Notes: generated by a model from the letters alone, not told the origin. DNA of 64,000 nucleotides from Uranotaenia lowii (GCF_029784155.1 NC_073693.1:22356002-22420001), one strand, 5' to 3'. Counted from the stretch's first letter, positions 31,758 to 42,994 are shown. Program-made: numbers and translations.

Positions 31758-32248
31758 ATGAAAATATCGGCCGTATAGAATGGAAGTAAACTGGTGCTCA
31801 GAAGCAGGAAAAAACACCTTGTTCACCTTTTATTGGACTCTTTCTTGCTACTCTTGAGTTTTTTTTGTGTATCAGCAGAAAAGACGCATCATCTCACCAG
31901 GCGAGGCGGAGATAATTAAAAGGTGCAATAAGCGATAGAAGAAGGATGGAATCGGTGATGATGAAGTAAGAAAGATTTAACATGTGTTGCTCGGTTTCGA
32001 TAGTTTGTCCCATTTGGATTAGCATCTGGAGTACTTAACACAGCAGATTACCTCTATATTACTCTTTATTGTTTAATAATTTAATAATATAGGTTTGAAA
32101 ACTGTATACAAACAGGGTGGCACTAAAGTTAGTGTATTTTTTACAGCTAAACCATTCAAACACTGTGTCACACTACGTTTCCAATGATTTAGGTTTCAAA
32201 ATTTTTACAGACAAATTATGTCCCTTAACTTCAACCAAGTTGAACGTA

Positions 32249-32900
32249 GGGGAGATAAGGGCATAATGGCCACCTTAAGGAAAACGCTTATTTAACCATA
32301 GAGAACAGCTATAATATGTGGATTACATCATTGTTTCGTGTTCAGACACTCAAATAGTCTATTGCCTAATTGGATGAAACTTGAAAAAGTAGATAAAAAC
32401 GATTAAAAATGCATTTTAAAATTTTTTATCCGAAAGCTGAAAACCAGTCACAGTGGGGGCATAATGAGGGAGGACCCCCTGGAGCAGTATAAGCACCATT
32501 AATCGAGGCACGATGAGCGTTTTCTGCCGGGGAATCTAGCAGCGAATTCGACTCGATGAAGTCAACTGAATAATAGAGCTACAGCTTGACTTGTTTCATC
32601 TGAAGATTTGGCCTATTGGTAAGGTGTCGGAAAGGTAATCAGTAGACTCGAGTTCGATTCCTGGTCATGGGGATTTTTTTTTCATTCATCATTCATGAGA
32701 TGCATTTTGCACTAAACGGTGAAGCGTAGATCCATCAAACAAAGCAATAACAAAAAAATCTTGGTCTGTTTGTAGAATTCAAAGAATTAACACATGCTTA
32801 TACATTATGTTTCTGGTGTTTTGTTTGACGGATGATGCTACCACTGATAAGCTGATATAACTTCCCCTGCGAAGGAGAAATTTTTTCATCGCCCAGAGTT
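32249..32900 (+). repeat. left arm of large fold-back element, with tRNA-like A and B boxes
   Basis: It starts TA-GGGGAGATAAGGGCATAA and runs parallel, inverted, to 41767-41025. It contains a tRNA-type internal promoter pattern: A-box-like TGGCCTATTGG (32609-32619) and B box GTTCGATTCC (32652-32661). It does not fold into a convincing complete tRNA, so I read it as tRNA-derived sequence within a repeat. Confidence 0.65.
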
Positions 32901-33642
32901 CCTGGCGCCAACTAGCTCATCATTCCCTAAGCTTCGTTTCCCGATCTAAAATGATACCAATAGCTAAATTTCGATTTTTTTGTAAATCCATCCATTTTCA
33001 ATTGACAATTCGAAAATATTTTTCATGAAGAGTTATGTAACTCAACAAATTTTAGTTTCAAAGTATCGGATCAGTTCCATTCTTTTTGAAAAAGAGTGTA
33101 TGATCATTTGAAAATTTTGATTAAAGGAGAAATTTAAAGAAATTTCAGATGATCTAAAATGTATATCCTCTTATAAAATGCCTACACTAAAACGTTCACC
33201 AGAAGATCCTTTTTTAAAGAATTGCGATTTTTCCCTCAATCAGATAAAGAACGTTTTGATTTGAAAGTATTTGAATCTATAACTTTTATTCGTTTGCTAA
33301 AATTAATTCTTAAAAACTGTTAAACTGTAATTTCAATTATATTATGAAATTATTTTTTAAACTTCACTATCCTATTAATTGGAATAGTTTTTTTTTAAAT
33401 ATGAAGAATTGATTTTCATATGTAGGCACGTTTCAAATTTTGTTCCTCAAATTTCAATTTCAGTGAATCTAGTACATTTTAACCATCGGGACATTTTTTC
33501 CATGAGGAAAACATAACACAAATTGAACACCATAGCAACTTATACTTTTGCACGCAGAAAAATGGAAGCAGGCTGAAAATGCTTGGTAGATAATGAAATT
33601 TCTATATATTTTTCTACGTGTCATTAGAACACATGGAGTAAT
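32901..33642. other. loop of the fold-back element left of the BEL insertion
   Basis: About 740 bp of AT-rich sequence lie between the left arm and the retrotransposon. It has no recognisable ORF. It ends with GTAAT, the left copy of the BEL target duplication. Confidence 0.5.
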
Positions 33643-34260
33643 TGTTCGATTCACAATCGGAAATGTTATTTGCATCGAAAAAGTTATTTGCAATTCGCAT
33701 CGCAAATTCAACCATCTGCGATGAAACACCCTATCGAACCATCATCGACAATCATCAACTCGACCGAGTTTGCAGCGGAACAATAAACGCCGGCCGGCGT
33801 GCCGGTGAGATTTGTGGCTTCACACAATAGAGCCATCTAAATTATGATCGATTGTGTGCTGTTGGTTTCATCACACGCGCTGGGGGAAAACCTACCTACA
33901 GACAGTCTTCGTTCGTTCGCAGCCGTCGATACTCGCATCAGCACGCGGAGCAAGTTTTCCAATTCAACCTGGAACTTGCTATAATAACTTTGTAGATTAA
34001 GTGCTATTTTATAAGTTCTAAATTTAATTTAATAAGTCGAATAAAATTAAGTCAAAGTTGCATGGTTTCAATACAAACCTCCGTTTAAGTATAACTGGAC
34101 TGTTTTTTATCGAAAAGGTGAAGAAAATTAAATCGTTTTTCTTGGGTGATATGCATGTGTGCCGGACCTCAACTGCATGCCAGAACTAAGTTCTTCGACT
34201 TACCGAATGTTCATCTGAGTGGTTCCGGATTTTGTCCACTGCCCTCCCGGGGCTTCGACA
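33643..34260 (+). repeat. left LTR of BEL element (618 bp)
   Basis: It runs from TG at 33643 to CA at 34260. It should hold the promoter and poly(A) signals; AATAAAC lies at about 33782 and AATAAAATT near 34041. It matches the right LTR with no difference seen. Confidence 0.93.
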
Positions 34261-34276
34261 TGGTCCTTCGAACCGG
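34261..34276 (+). other. candidate primer binding site
   Basis: TGGTCCTTCGAACCGG starts at the first base after the LTR. TGG is the expected complement of a tRNA CCA end. I cannot name the primer tRNA with confidence. Confidence 0.55.
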
Positions 34277-34773
34277 ATAGACGTCGATAGGAATCCGTCT
34301 GACCGGAAAACACGTTTTGGATCCGGAATCTATCCGTAAAATGGCTGCTGCGCCATTTTGGAACCACGTTGCTGCTTGCTGATTTTAATATATCCAAGGC
34401 ATATTTTATGCCTCACATAGGTGAGTGCGGTTCCAAATACTTACCGTTCCGTTATTTTTCTACCGGATCTAAATTTTTTGCATGAATCCTGGATTATACG
34501 TGACCTGCGAACGAACTATCATCGCCCGAGATCGAGCATCTCCCGGGTGACATTTGCGCGCCGAGGTGGAAGATCAATTCCTGTGAATTTCTCCAACCTG
34601 GCCTATCGAAAGCTTACCTAGTGCTACTACCACGTGGTCCAACCAATTGGAAGTTACAAAACGGACATTTTGAAGACGATTTGGTGCATTTTCGAGCTCA
34701 TTATCCAGAGTCAACAATTCCTCCTGTATACTTACGGCCCTTTCTTGGTGCAGAGATCCACACCGTGAACGAG

Positions 34774-37700
34774 ATGTCGGCCGCCGAAAGGAAATTGCGG
34801 GGTCTAAAAAACCGCAAACGCAGCATCACGACTTCCTTCGCTGGGATTGTTAACTTCGTCAACGAGTTTCAACAAGAACGCGATGCAGTCGAGGTTCCAG
34901 TCAGGCTGGAAAATCTTGTTGAACTTTGGAAGGAGTTCAATGCCGTTCAGCAGGAGCTCGAGATAATGGAGGATTCTGGAGACGACAAAACATTGCAGGA
35001 GTATCTCAAGGAGCGCACGGATTTTGAGAGGAACTACTACCGGATCAAAGGTACTCTGCTTTTGTATGCTAAGCCGTCCCCTGAATTACATGACACTACT
35101 CGTCGTTCTGCGGAACCCTCCCACCAAATGAACATTAAACTACCCGATGTGAAAATCCCAATTTTCAATGGCAATTTTGATAATTGGCTAAATTTTCACG
35201 ATTTATTCGTTTCGCTCATTCATTCATCAACGAGCCTATCAACAATTCAAAAATTTTACTATTTGCGCTCTTCTTTAGCTGGCGAAGCGCTCAAAATTAT
35301 ACAAACTATCCCTATTAGCAATGATCAGTACCAAGTTGCATGGAAAATGTTAGTGGATCATTTTCAAAACCCCAGAAGGCTCAAACGCACTTATGTACAA
35401 TCGCTATTTGAATTCCCTTGCCTGAAACGTGAGTCTCCAGCAGAATTACACACACTTATTGAGGGTTTCGAGGCAAATGTAAAAATATTGAAACAGTTGG
35501 GCGAGGCAACTGAACATTGGGATGCCTTACTTATCCATCTACTTAGCGTTCGGCTAGATCCGATTACTAGAAGGGATTGGGAAGAATATGCGGAAAATGA
35601 AAACATTGATCAATTCCCTAAGCTTGTCGAGTTTCTCCAACGTAGGGTAAACGTCCTGCAAACAGTTTCCACTAAGCCTTCTACGTCGCAACAACCTAGT
35701 TTCCCAGCCAAGAAGCCAGCTTTTCCACGAGTTAGCAATTATGGTAGTGTACAGAATAGTGGATTTCAACGCAATTGTTTCGTCTGCTCTGGTCAGCACA
35801 ACATTTATCAATGTGCTTCATTCAACAATATGTCCGTCGATGAAAGGGAAAATGTTGTCCGCCGTAATCAATTATGTCGAAATTGTTTGCGCCGTGGGCA
35901 CTTAGCCAAAACTTGTTCCTCTGAGTCTAGTTGTCGCAATTGTAATAGTCGTCACCATACCAAACTCTGTTCGCCTCAAAGGTTCGAAAATAAACCAGCT
36001 CAAAACATTAGATCAAACAAACCTAGTCCACCCATTCCGAAACCTGATAACCCAGCATCTGAAACTTCCGCTGCCCATTCTGGAGTCACTAGCTGCAGTT
36101 CACAAGGTTCAACCTCTCGTAAAGTCCTTCTTGCTACTGCGGTCATTTTAATGGTTGATGATACCGGAAACGAATACCCCGTCCGTGCATTATTGGATTC
36201 TGGAAGCGAGTGTTGCTTCATAGCCGAGCGTGTTAGTCAGCGTATGAAGGTGCAGCGGAATAGAGTGGATGTTCCTATTGCAGGCATAGGACAGTCGTCA
36301 ACAAGTGTTCGTTCAAAACTCCGCTCGACGTTCAAGTCGCGGATTTCAAGCTTCAAGGCCACCGTTGATCTATTCGTTTTGCCAAAGGTTACCGTAGACT
36401 TGCCGACTATTTCCATAGACGCCTCCGCATGGGAAATACCTACAGGAATTCAACTAGCCGACCCTGCCTTTTACGAATCAGCTAAAATCGATGTGGTGCT
36501 TGGTGCAGATGTCTTCTTTGACCTCTTCAACGTTCCTGGACGAATTTCTATGGGTGATTCTATGCCGCATCTGGTGAATTCTGTGTTCGGTTGGATTATC
36601 TCGGGAAAAGTTCCTGAAAGGAAGGTTAACGCTCCTCTAATTTGCAATGTAGCAACTACAGCTGATTTACATCGAGATATGGAAAGATTTTGGCTCCTCG
36701 AAACTGATGATTCTCCTGCTTATTCGCCCGATGAAATGTTATGCGAAAAATTATTCGTCGAATCGGTTTCACGTTCACCCAGCGGTCGCTACATGGTTCG
36801 CTTACCTATGAAGCAAGACGTTTTGAAAAATTTATGCGATAATCGGAGAACTGCTTTGCATCGATTCCGTCTTCTAGAAGGTCGCCTCAAACGAAGTCCT
36901 CAACTAGCAATTCAGTATCGTGAATTCATGGACGATTATATCAACCTGGGGCACATGAAACAAATAGAAGATTCCTCAATCGATCACCAACCGTCTTTCT
37001 TTCTTCCTCACCACCCAGTGGTTCGAGAACAAAGTAGCACAACAAAACTAAGAGTCGTATTCGACGCCTCTTGTAAGAGCTCATCAGGTATTTCTTTGAA
37101 CGATGCTATGCTGGTCGGTCCGACCATTCAGGATGACCTTAGGTCAATTATTTTGCGATCTCGAATTCATCCCATTTTGATTGTTGCCGATGTTGCCAAA
37201 ATGTTCCGGCAAATTGAAATCCATCCAAACGACACACCTCTTCAGAGAATTTTCTGGCGGTCAGATCCCGAACAAGAAGTTCAAATCTTCGAATTAAAAA
37301 CCGTAACATACGGTACTGCTGCAGCACCTTTTCTCGCTACTCGAGTTTTGCAGCAGATGGCTCACGACGAGAGTAAAAATTATCCAATCGCGTCCAAGGC
37401 GACTTGTCGAGACATTTATATGGACGATCTCATTTCTGGTACAAAAACAGTCAACGAAGCAATCGAGCTTATTACGCAGTTAGAAGGCATGTTTTCCTCA
37501 GCAGGCATGGAGCTACGCAAGTATGCAAGCAATTACCAGGAAGTCCTGGAACAGCTACCTGAATCAAAAAGAGCTCTCCAGTCGACAGTAGATTTTGATA
37601 AGGATCAAACAATAAAAACGTTAGGCCTGCACTGGGAAACCAACACCGACCGTTTAAAATATGTTATTCTTGATTCACAAACTGAAATCACCTCAACGAT

Positions 37701-40044
37701 TACAAAAAGAACAACACTTTCTTGTATCGCGAAATTATTCGACCCTCTAGGGTTACTAGGGCCCGTTGTGGTAACGGCCAAGTTTTTTATGCAAGCTCTC
37801 TGGAGTTTGAAAGAAGACGACAAACTTTGGGACTGGGATCGTGAACTCCCAGAAGATATGCAGATTTACTGGAAATCATTTGTCGCTGAGCTTCCGCTTC
37901 TGAATCAGCTTAGAATCGATCGATTCGTTATGCTTCCGAACACTGTCGACTTCGAATTACACTTTTTCTCCGATGCGTCGGAAAATGGATACGGTTCCTG
38001 CGTTTACGTTCGGTCAACCAACTCAAAGGGCGAAATCAAAACAGCACTACTTACATCGTCTTCCAAGGTGGCACCTTTGAAGAAGCAGAGCATCGCACGT
38101 CTAGAGCTTTGTGGAGCACTCTCGTCGGCTAAGTTGTACAGCAAGGTTTCGAAGTCACTCAGGGTTCCAGCAAAGGCATTTTTCTGGGTGGACTCTACAA
38201 CGGTTTTGAGCTGGTTGGCAGCAACACCTTCGTCATGGTCGACCTTTGTAGGGAACAGGGTTTCGAAAATACAAACAGCGACAGAGAAATGCGACTGGAA
38301 CTTCATAGCTGGAGTTGAAAACCCGGCGGACATAATATCCAGAGGACTTCCCGCAAACAAACTACTCGACAGCAGACTATGGTGGGAGGGTCCGCATTGG
38401 CTCGCTCAGGAGAGGAGTTTCTGGCCAGTGAATGCTGCACAATTTGAGCTTACGGAAGAGGCTGCTCATGAGCGCAAAAGAAGCGCGTTAACGTCAGCTG
38501 CACTTGCACCTACATTTGTGGACACGTACATCGCCAATTTCTCCAACTATCAGCACATGTTGAGAATGACTGCTTATTGGAGGAGGTATTTCACCAATCG
38601 TCGTTTGCCGAAGTCTGAAAGGGTCGTATCTCAACCACTTACAACAGAAGAAATCCTTGGAGCTGAGAATGTTTTGATTCAGCTTGTTCAGCGAAATAGT
38701 TTTCCCGAAGAATGGAAGGATTTGGAAAATCAACGACCAGTTTCGAACAAATCTCAACTTCGTTGGTTCAACCCAATTATTGCCACAGATAAGGTTCTTC
38801 GAATTGGCGGTAGGTTGGGAAAGTCGGCTCAATCGTACGCATCGCAACACCAAATAATATTGCCAAAATCTCACGCTTTCGTCACACTTCTGGTACGATC
38901 TTATCATGAACGTTTATTGCACGCCGCAACCCAATTACTCACTAACACACTTCGTTTACGTTTCTGGATTCTCGGTGGTCGAACCACACCAAGGCTCATA
39001 GTTCACTCCTGCGTAGTTTGTTTTCGAGCCAAGCCGAAAGCCATACAGCAGCTTATGGCTGATTTGCCATCGCCACGCGTAAAACCATCAAGACCATTTT
39101 CTATCACCGGTGTAGATTTCTGGGGACCAATATACCTAAAACCTCGTCACCGTCGTGATGCACCTATTAAGGCTTATGTGTGCGTTTTTGTTTGCTTTAG
39201 CACTAAGGCCGTCCACCTCGAGATTGTAACGAACCTTAGCACAGCAAAATTTCTCCAAGCTCTCCGTCGATTTGTTGGACGTCGAGGCTTGTGTTCTGAT
39301 ATTTTCTCCGATAATGGGACGAATTTCACTGGAGCTAATAATGAAATTCGTCGCCTTCTAAAAACCAAAGATTTTCGACATTCTGTTGCTCGCGAATGCT
39401 CCGATAACGGAATTCGCTGGCATTTCAACCCACCCAGAGCTTCGCACTTCGGTGGACTTTGGGAGGCTGCCATCGCATCAGCCCAGAAACATTTTGTTCG
39501 AGTTGTGGGGGACCGAAAATTAGAATTTGACGACATGGAGACCCTGTTAGTTCAGATTGAGTGTTGCCTGAACTCGCGTCCGCTCACCGAACTCACAAAC
39601 GATCCTACGGATTCACGGCCGTTAACGCCCGGCCATTTTTTGATCGGCGAGGAACTGAAATCTGTTCCCGACGAAAATTGCCTCAACATTCCATTCAACC
39701 GGCTTCCACAATGGCAGCAAATCCAGAAAATGCAGCAGGAGATATGGAATCGCTGGAATCTGGAGTATCTACACACGCTCCAATCTCGTACCAAATGGTT
39801 CAAACCTCCCGTGGAGCTGAAAAAGGACCAGCTCGTTGTCCTTATCGACGAGAATCAACCGCCAATGCGCTGGGCAATGGCACGAATCGTCGATTTACAC
39901 CCTGGTTCCGATGGAGTAGTTCGAGTCGTATCACTACAGACACCCACCGGAAAAACAACCCGTTCAACATCGAAAATATGTGTTCTTCCTATTCCATCGC
40001 CGTCCGAAGAACAAAATTCATCAAAATTTTCCGAATCACAGTAA
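34774..40044 (+). CDS. BEL/Pao Gag-Pol polyprotein (intact)
   Basis: A single uninterrupted frame of 1756 residues starts at MSAAERKLRGL, the first ATG; the frame is open further upstream without an ATG. In order: Gag (KLPDVKIPIFNGNFDNW, about residue 125 on); three Cys/His knuckles from about 334 (CFVCSGQHNIYQC, CRNCLRRGHLAKTC, CRNCNSRHHTKLC); aspartic protease LLDSGSECCF (about 472); reverse transcriptase with VADVAKMFRQIE and IYMDDLISG (about 881); RNase H FFSDASENGYG (about 1064); integrase zinc-binding YHERLLHAATQ...CVVC; integrase core with GVDFWGP (1446), SDNGTNF (1511) and GGLWEA (1560); and the C-terminal domain usual for this family. All visible catalytic residues are present, so the copy may be able to transpose. 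Confidence 0.95.
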   Translation: MSAAERKLRGLKNRKRSITTSFAGIVNFVNEFQQERDAVEVPVRLENLVELWKEFNAVQQELEIMEDSGDDKTLQEYLKERTDFERNYYRIKGTLLLYAKPSPELHDTTRRSAEPSHQMNIKLPDVKIPIFNGNFDNWLNFHDLFVSLIHSSTSLSTIQKFYYLRSSLAGEALKIIQTIPISNDQYQVAWKMLVDHFQNPRRLKRTYVQSLFEFPCLKRESPAELHTLIEGFEANVKILKQLGEATEHWDALLIHLLSVRLDPITRRDWEEYAENENIDQFPKLVEFLQRRVNVLQTVSTKPSTSQQPSFPAKKPAFPRVSNYGSVQNSGFQRNCFVCSGQHNIYQCASFNNMSVDERENVVRRNQLCRNCLRRGHLAKTCSSESSCRNCNSRHHTKLCSPQRFENKPAQNIRSNKPSPPIPKPDNPASETSAAHSGVTSCSSQGSTSRKVLLATAVILMVDDTGNEYPVRALLDSGSECCFIAERVSQRMKVQRNRVDVPIAGIGQSSTSVRSKLRSTFKSRISSFKATVDLFVLPKVTVDLPTISIDASAWEIPTGIQLADPAFYESAKIDVVLGADVFFDLFNVPGRISMGDSMPHLVNSVFGWIISGKVPERKVNAPLICNVATTADLHRDMERFWLLETDDSPAYSPDEMLCEKLFVESVSRSPSGRYMVRLPMKQDVLKNLCDNRRTALHRFRLLEGRLKRSPQLAIQYREFMDDYINLGHMKQIEDSSIDHQPSFFLPHHPVVREQSSTTKLRVVFDASCKSSSGISLNDAMLVGPTIQDDLRSIILRSRIHPILIVADVAKMFRQIEIHPNDTPLQRIFWRSDPEQEVQIFELKTVTYGTAAAPFLATRVLQQMAHDESKNYPIASKATCRDIYMDDLISGTKTVNEAIELITQLEGMFSSAGMELRKYASNYQEVLEQLPESKRALQSTVDFDKDQTIKTLGLHWETNTDRLKYVILDSQTEITSTITKRTTLSCIAKLFDPLGLLGPVVVTAKFFMQALWSLKEDDKLWDWDRELPEDMQIYWKSFVAELPLLNQLRIDRFVMLPNTVDFELHFFSDASENGYGSCVYVRSTNSKGEIKTALLTSSSKVAPLKKQSIARLELCGALSSAKLYSKVSKSLRVPAKAFFWVDSTTVLSWLAATPSSWSTFVGNRVSKIQTATEKCDWNFIAGVENPADIISRGLPANKLLDSRLWWEGPHWLAQERSFWPVNAAQFELTEEAAHERKRSALTSAALAPTFVDTYIANFSNYQHMLRMTAYWRRYFTNRRLPKSERVVSQPLTTEEILGAENVLIQLVQRNSFPEEWKDLENQRPVSNKSQLRWFNPIIATDKVLRIGGRLGKSAQSYASQHQIILPKSHAFVTLLVRSYHERLLHAATQLLTNTLRLRFWILGGRTTPRLIVHSCVVCFRAKPKAIQQLMADLPSPRVKPSRPFSITGVDFWGPIYLKPRHRRDAPIKAYVCVFVCFSTKAVHLEIVTNLSTAKFLQALRRFVGRRGLCSDIFSDNGTNFTGANNEIRRLLKTKDFRHSVARECSDNGIRWHFNPPRASHFGGLWEAAIASAQKHFVRVVGDRKLEFDDMETLLVQIECCLNSRPLTELTNDPTDSRPLTPGHFLIGEELKSVPDENCLNIPFNRLPQWQQIQKMQQEIWNRWNLEYLHTLQSRTKWFKPPVELKKDQLVVLIDENQPPMRWAMARIVDLHPGSDGVVRVVSLQTPTGKTTRSTSKICVLPIPSPSEEQNSSKFSESQ

Positions 40045-40401
40045 GGACTGTGACTTCAACGGTTTCCAACTAGGATCAACCACGTCAGCATCGGATTTCC
40101 GCATGGGCGGATCAATCAACGTAGCAGCTTATTTAAAATACAAGGCCCTCAAACTGTAGGGTCCAGGTGAGGACCTTTCCAATCAATTTACTCTTTTGAA
40201 ACCCTCTACCGGGTCTTATATATTCTTTTCATATCGACGAAAAACCGCCGGAGATGACATCGAGACGACAACTGGGTTCAACGCTTCGCTGGTACCATCA
40301 TCGTCAACGTGGTCAACTCTCCCGGGGACAGCATCATCCAACAACTACTTATGGTCAACGATTCAACGTTCCAGAAATAGTTATTTCTGCGAGGGGCAGG
40401 A
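40045..40401 (+). other. BEL 3-prime untranslated region and polypurine tract
   Basis: No ORF belongs to the element here. GCGAGGGGCAGGA just before 40402 is the likely polypurine tract that primes plus-strand synthesis. Confidence 0.6.
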
Positions 40402-41019
40402 TGTTCGATTCACAATCGGAAATGTTATTTGCATCGAAAAAGTTATTTGCAATTCGCATCGCAAATTCAACCATCTGCGATGAAACACCCTATCGAACCA
40501 TCATCGACAATCATCAACTCGACCGAGTTTGCAGCGGAACAATAAACGCCGGCCGGCGTGCCGGTGAGATTTGTGGCTTCACACAATAGAGCCATCTAAA
40601 TTATGATCGATTGTGTGCTGTTGGTTTCATCACACGCGCTGGGGGAAAACCTACCTACAGACAGTCTTCGTTCGTTCGCAGCCGTCGATACTCGCATCAG
40701 CACGCGGAGCAAGTTTTCCAATTCAACCTGGAACTTGCTATAATAACTTTGTAGATTAAGTGCTATTTTATAAGTTCTAAATTTAATTTAATAAGTCGAA
40801 TAAAATTAAGTCAAAGTTGCATGGTTTCAATACAAACCTCCGTTTAAGTATAACTGGACTGTTTTTTATCGAAAAGGTGAAGAAAATTAAATCGTTTTTC
40901 TTGGGTGATATGCATGTGTGCCGGACCTCAACTGCATGCCAGAACTAAGTTCTTCGACTTACCGAATGTTCATCTGAGTGGTTCCGGATTTTGTCCACTG
41001 CCCTCCCGGGGCTTCGACA
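40402..41019 (+). repeat. right LTR of BEL element (618 bp)
   Basis: It has the same length and, as far as can be read, the same sequence as the left LTR. It is followed directly by GTAAT. Confidence 0.93.
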
Positions 41020-41024
41020 GTAAT

Positions 41025-41767
41025 TTTTGAATGCTAGCGCCATCACTTCCAGTGGATTAGTCACTTACTAAGCAGTTAAGACACGAACCTTTGGTTGATG
41101 GAAATGTGGTCCAGAGTTATATCAGTTTATCAGTGATGCTACTACCCGTATAATGTAACAATTAAAAAAATCAATCATGAATGGTATGTGAAAAAAATCC
41201 CCTCGAACAGGATTCGAACTCGAGTCTACTGATTACCTTACCGACATCTTACCAATAGGCCAAATCTTCAGATGAAACAAGTCAAGCTGTAGCTCTATTA
41301 TTCAGTTAACTTCATCGAGTTGAATTTGCTGCTAGAATATACAGCAGAAAACGCTCATCTTGCCCTGATTAATAGTGCTCTGTTCGCCCCCGGTCAACAG
41401 ATTTAAGTAAAAACGCGTTTTAAAATGGATTAAAGTTAAAAATCAAATATTTTATGATGGTGAAAATTGAGAAACAATGTGTAAATCATGTTGAAGTGCG
41501 TACATTTTAGATCAAGATGATTTAAAGGTCATGAAAGCTTACTTGGTGGTGCTCAAAAATTATAATATTTTCGTCACTTGAGAACGTAGCTGGTTATTAT
41601 TTAATATTTTTGTAAAGATAAAAGGATATTTCTTTTTTGATTAAAAACTAATACTAAAGGTAGTACGAAACAAATCTTCGTGAAAATTTGTTTAAGAAAA
41701 AACGTACTTTTGTAGAAAAAAGGAATGCTTATTATGCCCTGGGTGCTCGTTATGCCCTTATCTCCCC
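41025..41767 (-). repeat. right arm of large fold-back element, with inverted tRNA-like boxes
   Basis: Read on the minus strand it begins GGGGAGATAAGGGCATAA (41767, next to TA) and follows the left arm with moderate divergence: GCAGCAAATTCAACTCGATG, TTGGCCTATTGGTAAGATG (A box at 41262-41252), GTTCGAATCC (B box at 41219-41210), and an ACTGATAAACTGATATAACT segment. Together with 32249-32900 it encloses about 0.75 kb of loop plus the BEL insertion. Confidence 0.65.
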
Positions 41768-42678
41768 TATATCTCTTATTCAATATTAAAAACAAATTTG
41801 GAAATTGTTACTGATAGAAAAGCAACGGATAGACTAGCCAAGTCAAGGTACTCTAAGAGTACGGAACCTCAGGACCGGCTGGCTACTGGGTAACCAAGAA
41901 CTTCACGGAAAAATTACAAAGAACCTGAAATTTCATGTTTATTGTGGTTTAATTGATGTTTTTGTGTGGCGTGTTGTTTGTGTGTATAAAACAATGTTCT
42001 GTGTAATTTGTGGCGTGTATTTGGCTCACTAATCGTGATTTGCTGCTGCTGTTGCTGCGCGACGTCGCAGTTCCGGAAATCTAGTTCCGGAAGCAGGATG
42101 GCCGTTGATGTAGTGGCGCATCTTACGGGGTGCCGAAATCGTCGGCGCCAGCAGGCGTTGCTGGACTCGATCGTTGCAGGCGTCTTCCTTCTTTGGCTTT
42201 TAATCGGCCTGCCCACGAGAGTGGCCTGTATCCGGACAGGCCGAGAAGGAAAGTCCTCCTTGATAATTAGGGATCCGCAGAACCCGAGGACGAAGATAAT
42301 GATCCTGTTACGGTTAGGCACGTTCTCGTCTGCGGGCCGAGTCGTGAGGAAGCCAACCGGCGTTTTCGAGCGAATTCCATAGAACTTCACGAACACTTAT
42401 CGAAGACTAGACTTCACACACGGACGCCTGATATAGAAAAGCGCGAATTTTCCGGAAGCAAGCTTCCTTTTTGCCTTCCATTTTCTTTTTTTCTTTCCTC
42501 CTTATCCTCCTCTGTGAATTGACAGCAGCCGGCAGTAAAATGTAGCCTACTGTGGTGGTATCTTGATATGAGACTAGACAAGGAACATGAATTTCCTAGA
42601 GCTAAACATACAAAACTACAAATGAAAACAAACATCAAACGATTTGTAACCAGCCGATTACAAGATTAGTCCATCAGA
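41768..42678. other. region without a supported gene, contains a CAG/CTG run
   Basis: A GC-richer patch (42040-42400) includes a short (CTG)n run at 42042. A minus-strand ORF of 160 codons (42396-41914) crosses it and contains a six-Gln run. I do not recognise that ORF, and it has no splice or leader context, so I do not call it a gene. Confidence 0.4.
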
Positions 42679-42766
42679 CTGAATCAAAGCAATCGAAAGA
42701 TTTCTTTTTATTCAACCACAGTACCGTGGTTGAATTAAAAGGAATCTTTCGATTGCTTTGATTCAG
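42679..42766. repeat. 88-bp near-perfect palindrome (hairpin MITE)
   Basis: CTGAATCAAAGCAATCG at the left end and CGATTGCTTTGATTCAG at the right end are exact complements. Pairing continues almost to the centre, ACCACAGTACCGTGGT. No internal loop is left over, so it would fold into a long hairpin if transcribed or single-stranded. Confidence 0.85.
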
Positions 42767-42804
42767 TTGAATCATTCAACCAAGTAGGCTCACAGCACAA
42801 CAGA

Positions 42805-42974
42805 GAGTCCATCAGAAAAGGTTACATCGACAGAACAGCTAAGAAAATGAAAAAACTTTTTATTTGGAAAATGTTGCAAAGATTATTGACTGTACCTTTT
42901 TTCGACATTTTCCAAATAAAAAGATTTTAATTTTCTTTCACTTTCCTGTCGATCTAACCATTCCTTTTGGACTC
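42805..42974. repeat. 170-bp second palindrome (hairpin MITE)
   Basis: GAGTCCATCAGAAAAGG on the left pairs with CCATTCCTTTTGGACTC on the right. Inner arms TTTTTATTTGGAAAATG and CATTTTCCAAATAAAAAG pair around a loop of about 30 bp. The stem is less perfect than that of its neighbour 38 bp away. Confidence 0.8.
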
Positions 42975-42994
42975 ATTTCCATATTTCATATTAA

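Larger units (their letters stand above)
33643..41019 (+). mobile_element. complete BEL/Pao LTR retrotransposon
   Basis: It is a 7377-bp element flanked by GTAAT (33638-33642 and 41020-41024). Two 618-bp LTRs begin TGTTCG, end TTCGACA and appear identical by eye, which implies a very recent insertion. A primer-binding-site candidate follows the left LTR directly, and a purine-rich tract precedes the right one. One long intact Gag-Pol frame lies between. There is no env-like ORF after pol. It sits in the loop of a larger inverted-repeat element. Confidence 0.95.

Noticed and set aside
32600..32680. Functional tRNA gene
   Set aside because: A and B box words are present and repeated at 41210-41262, but I cannot fold an acceptor stem and anticodon arm, and the surrounding sequence is shared between copies, so it is repeat-embedded.
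41914..42396. 160-codon minus-strand ORF with a Gln run
   Set aside because: It is open on both strands in a GC-richer patch, unrecognised, and lacks leader, splice or poly(A) context. It is more likely a chance frame in a decayed repeat.
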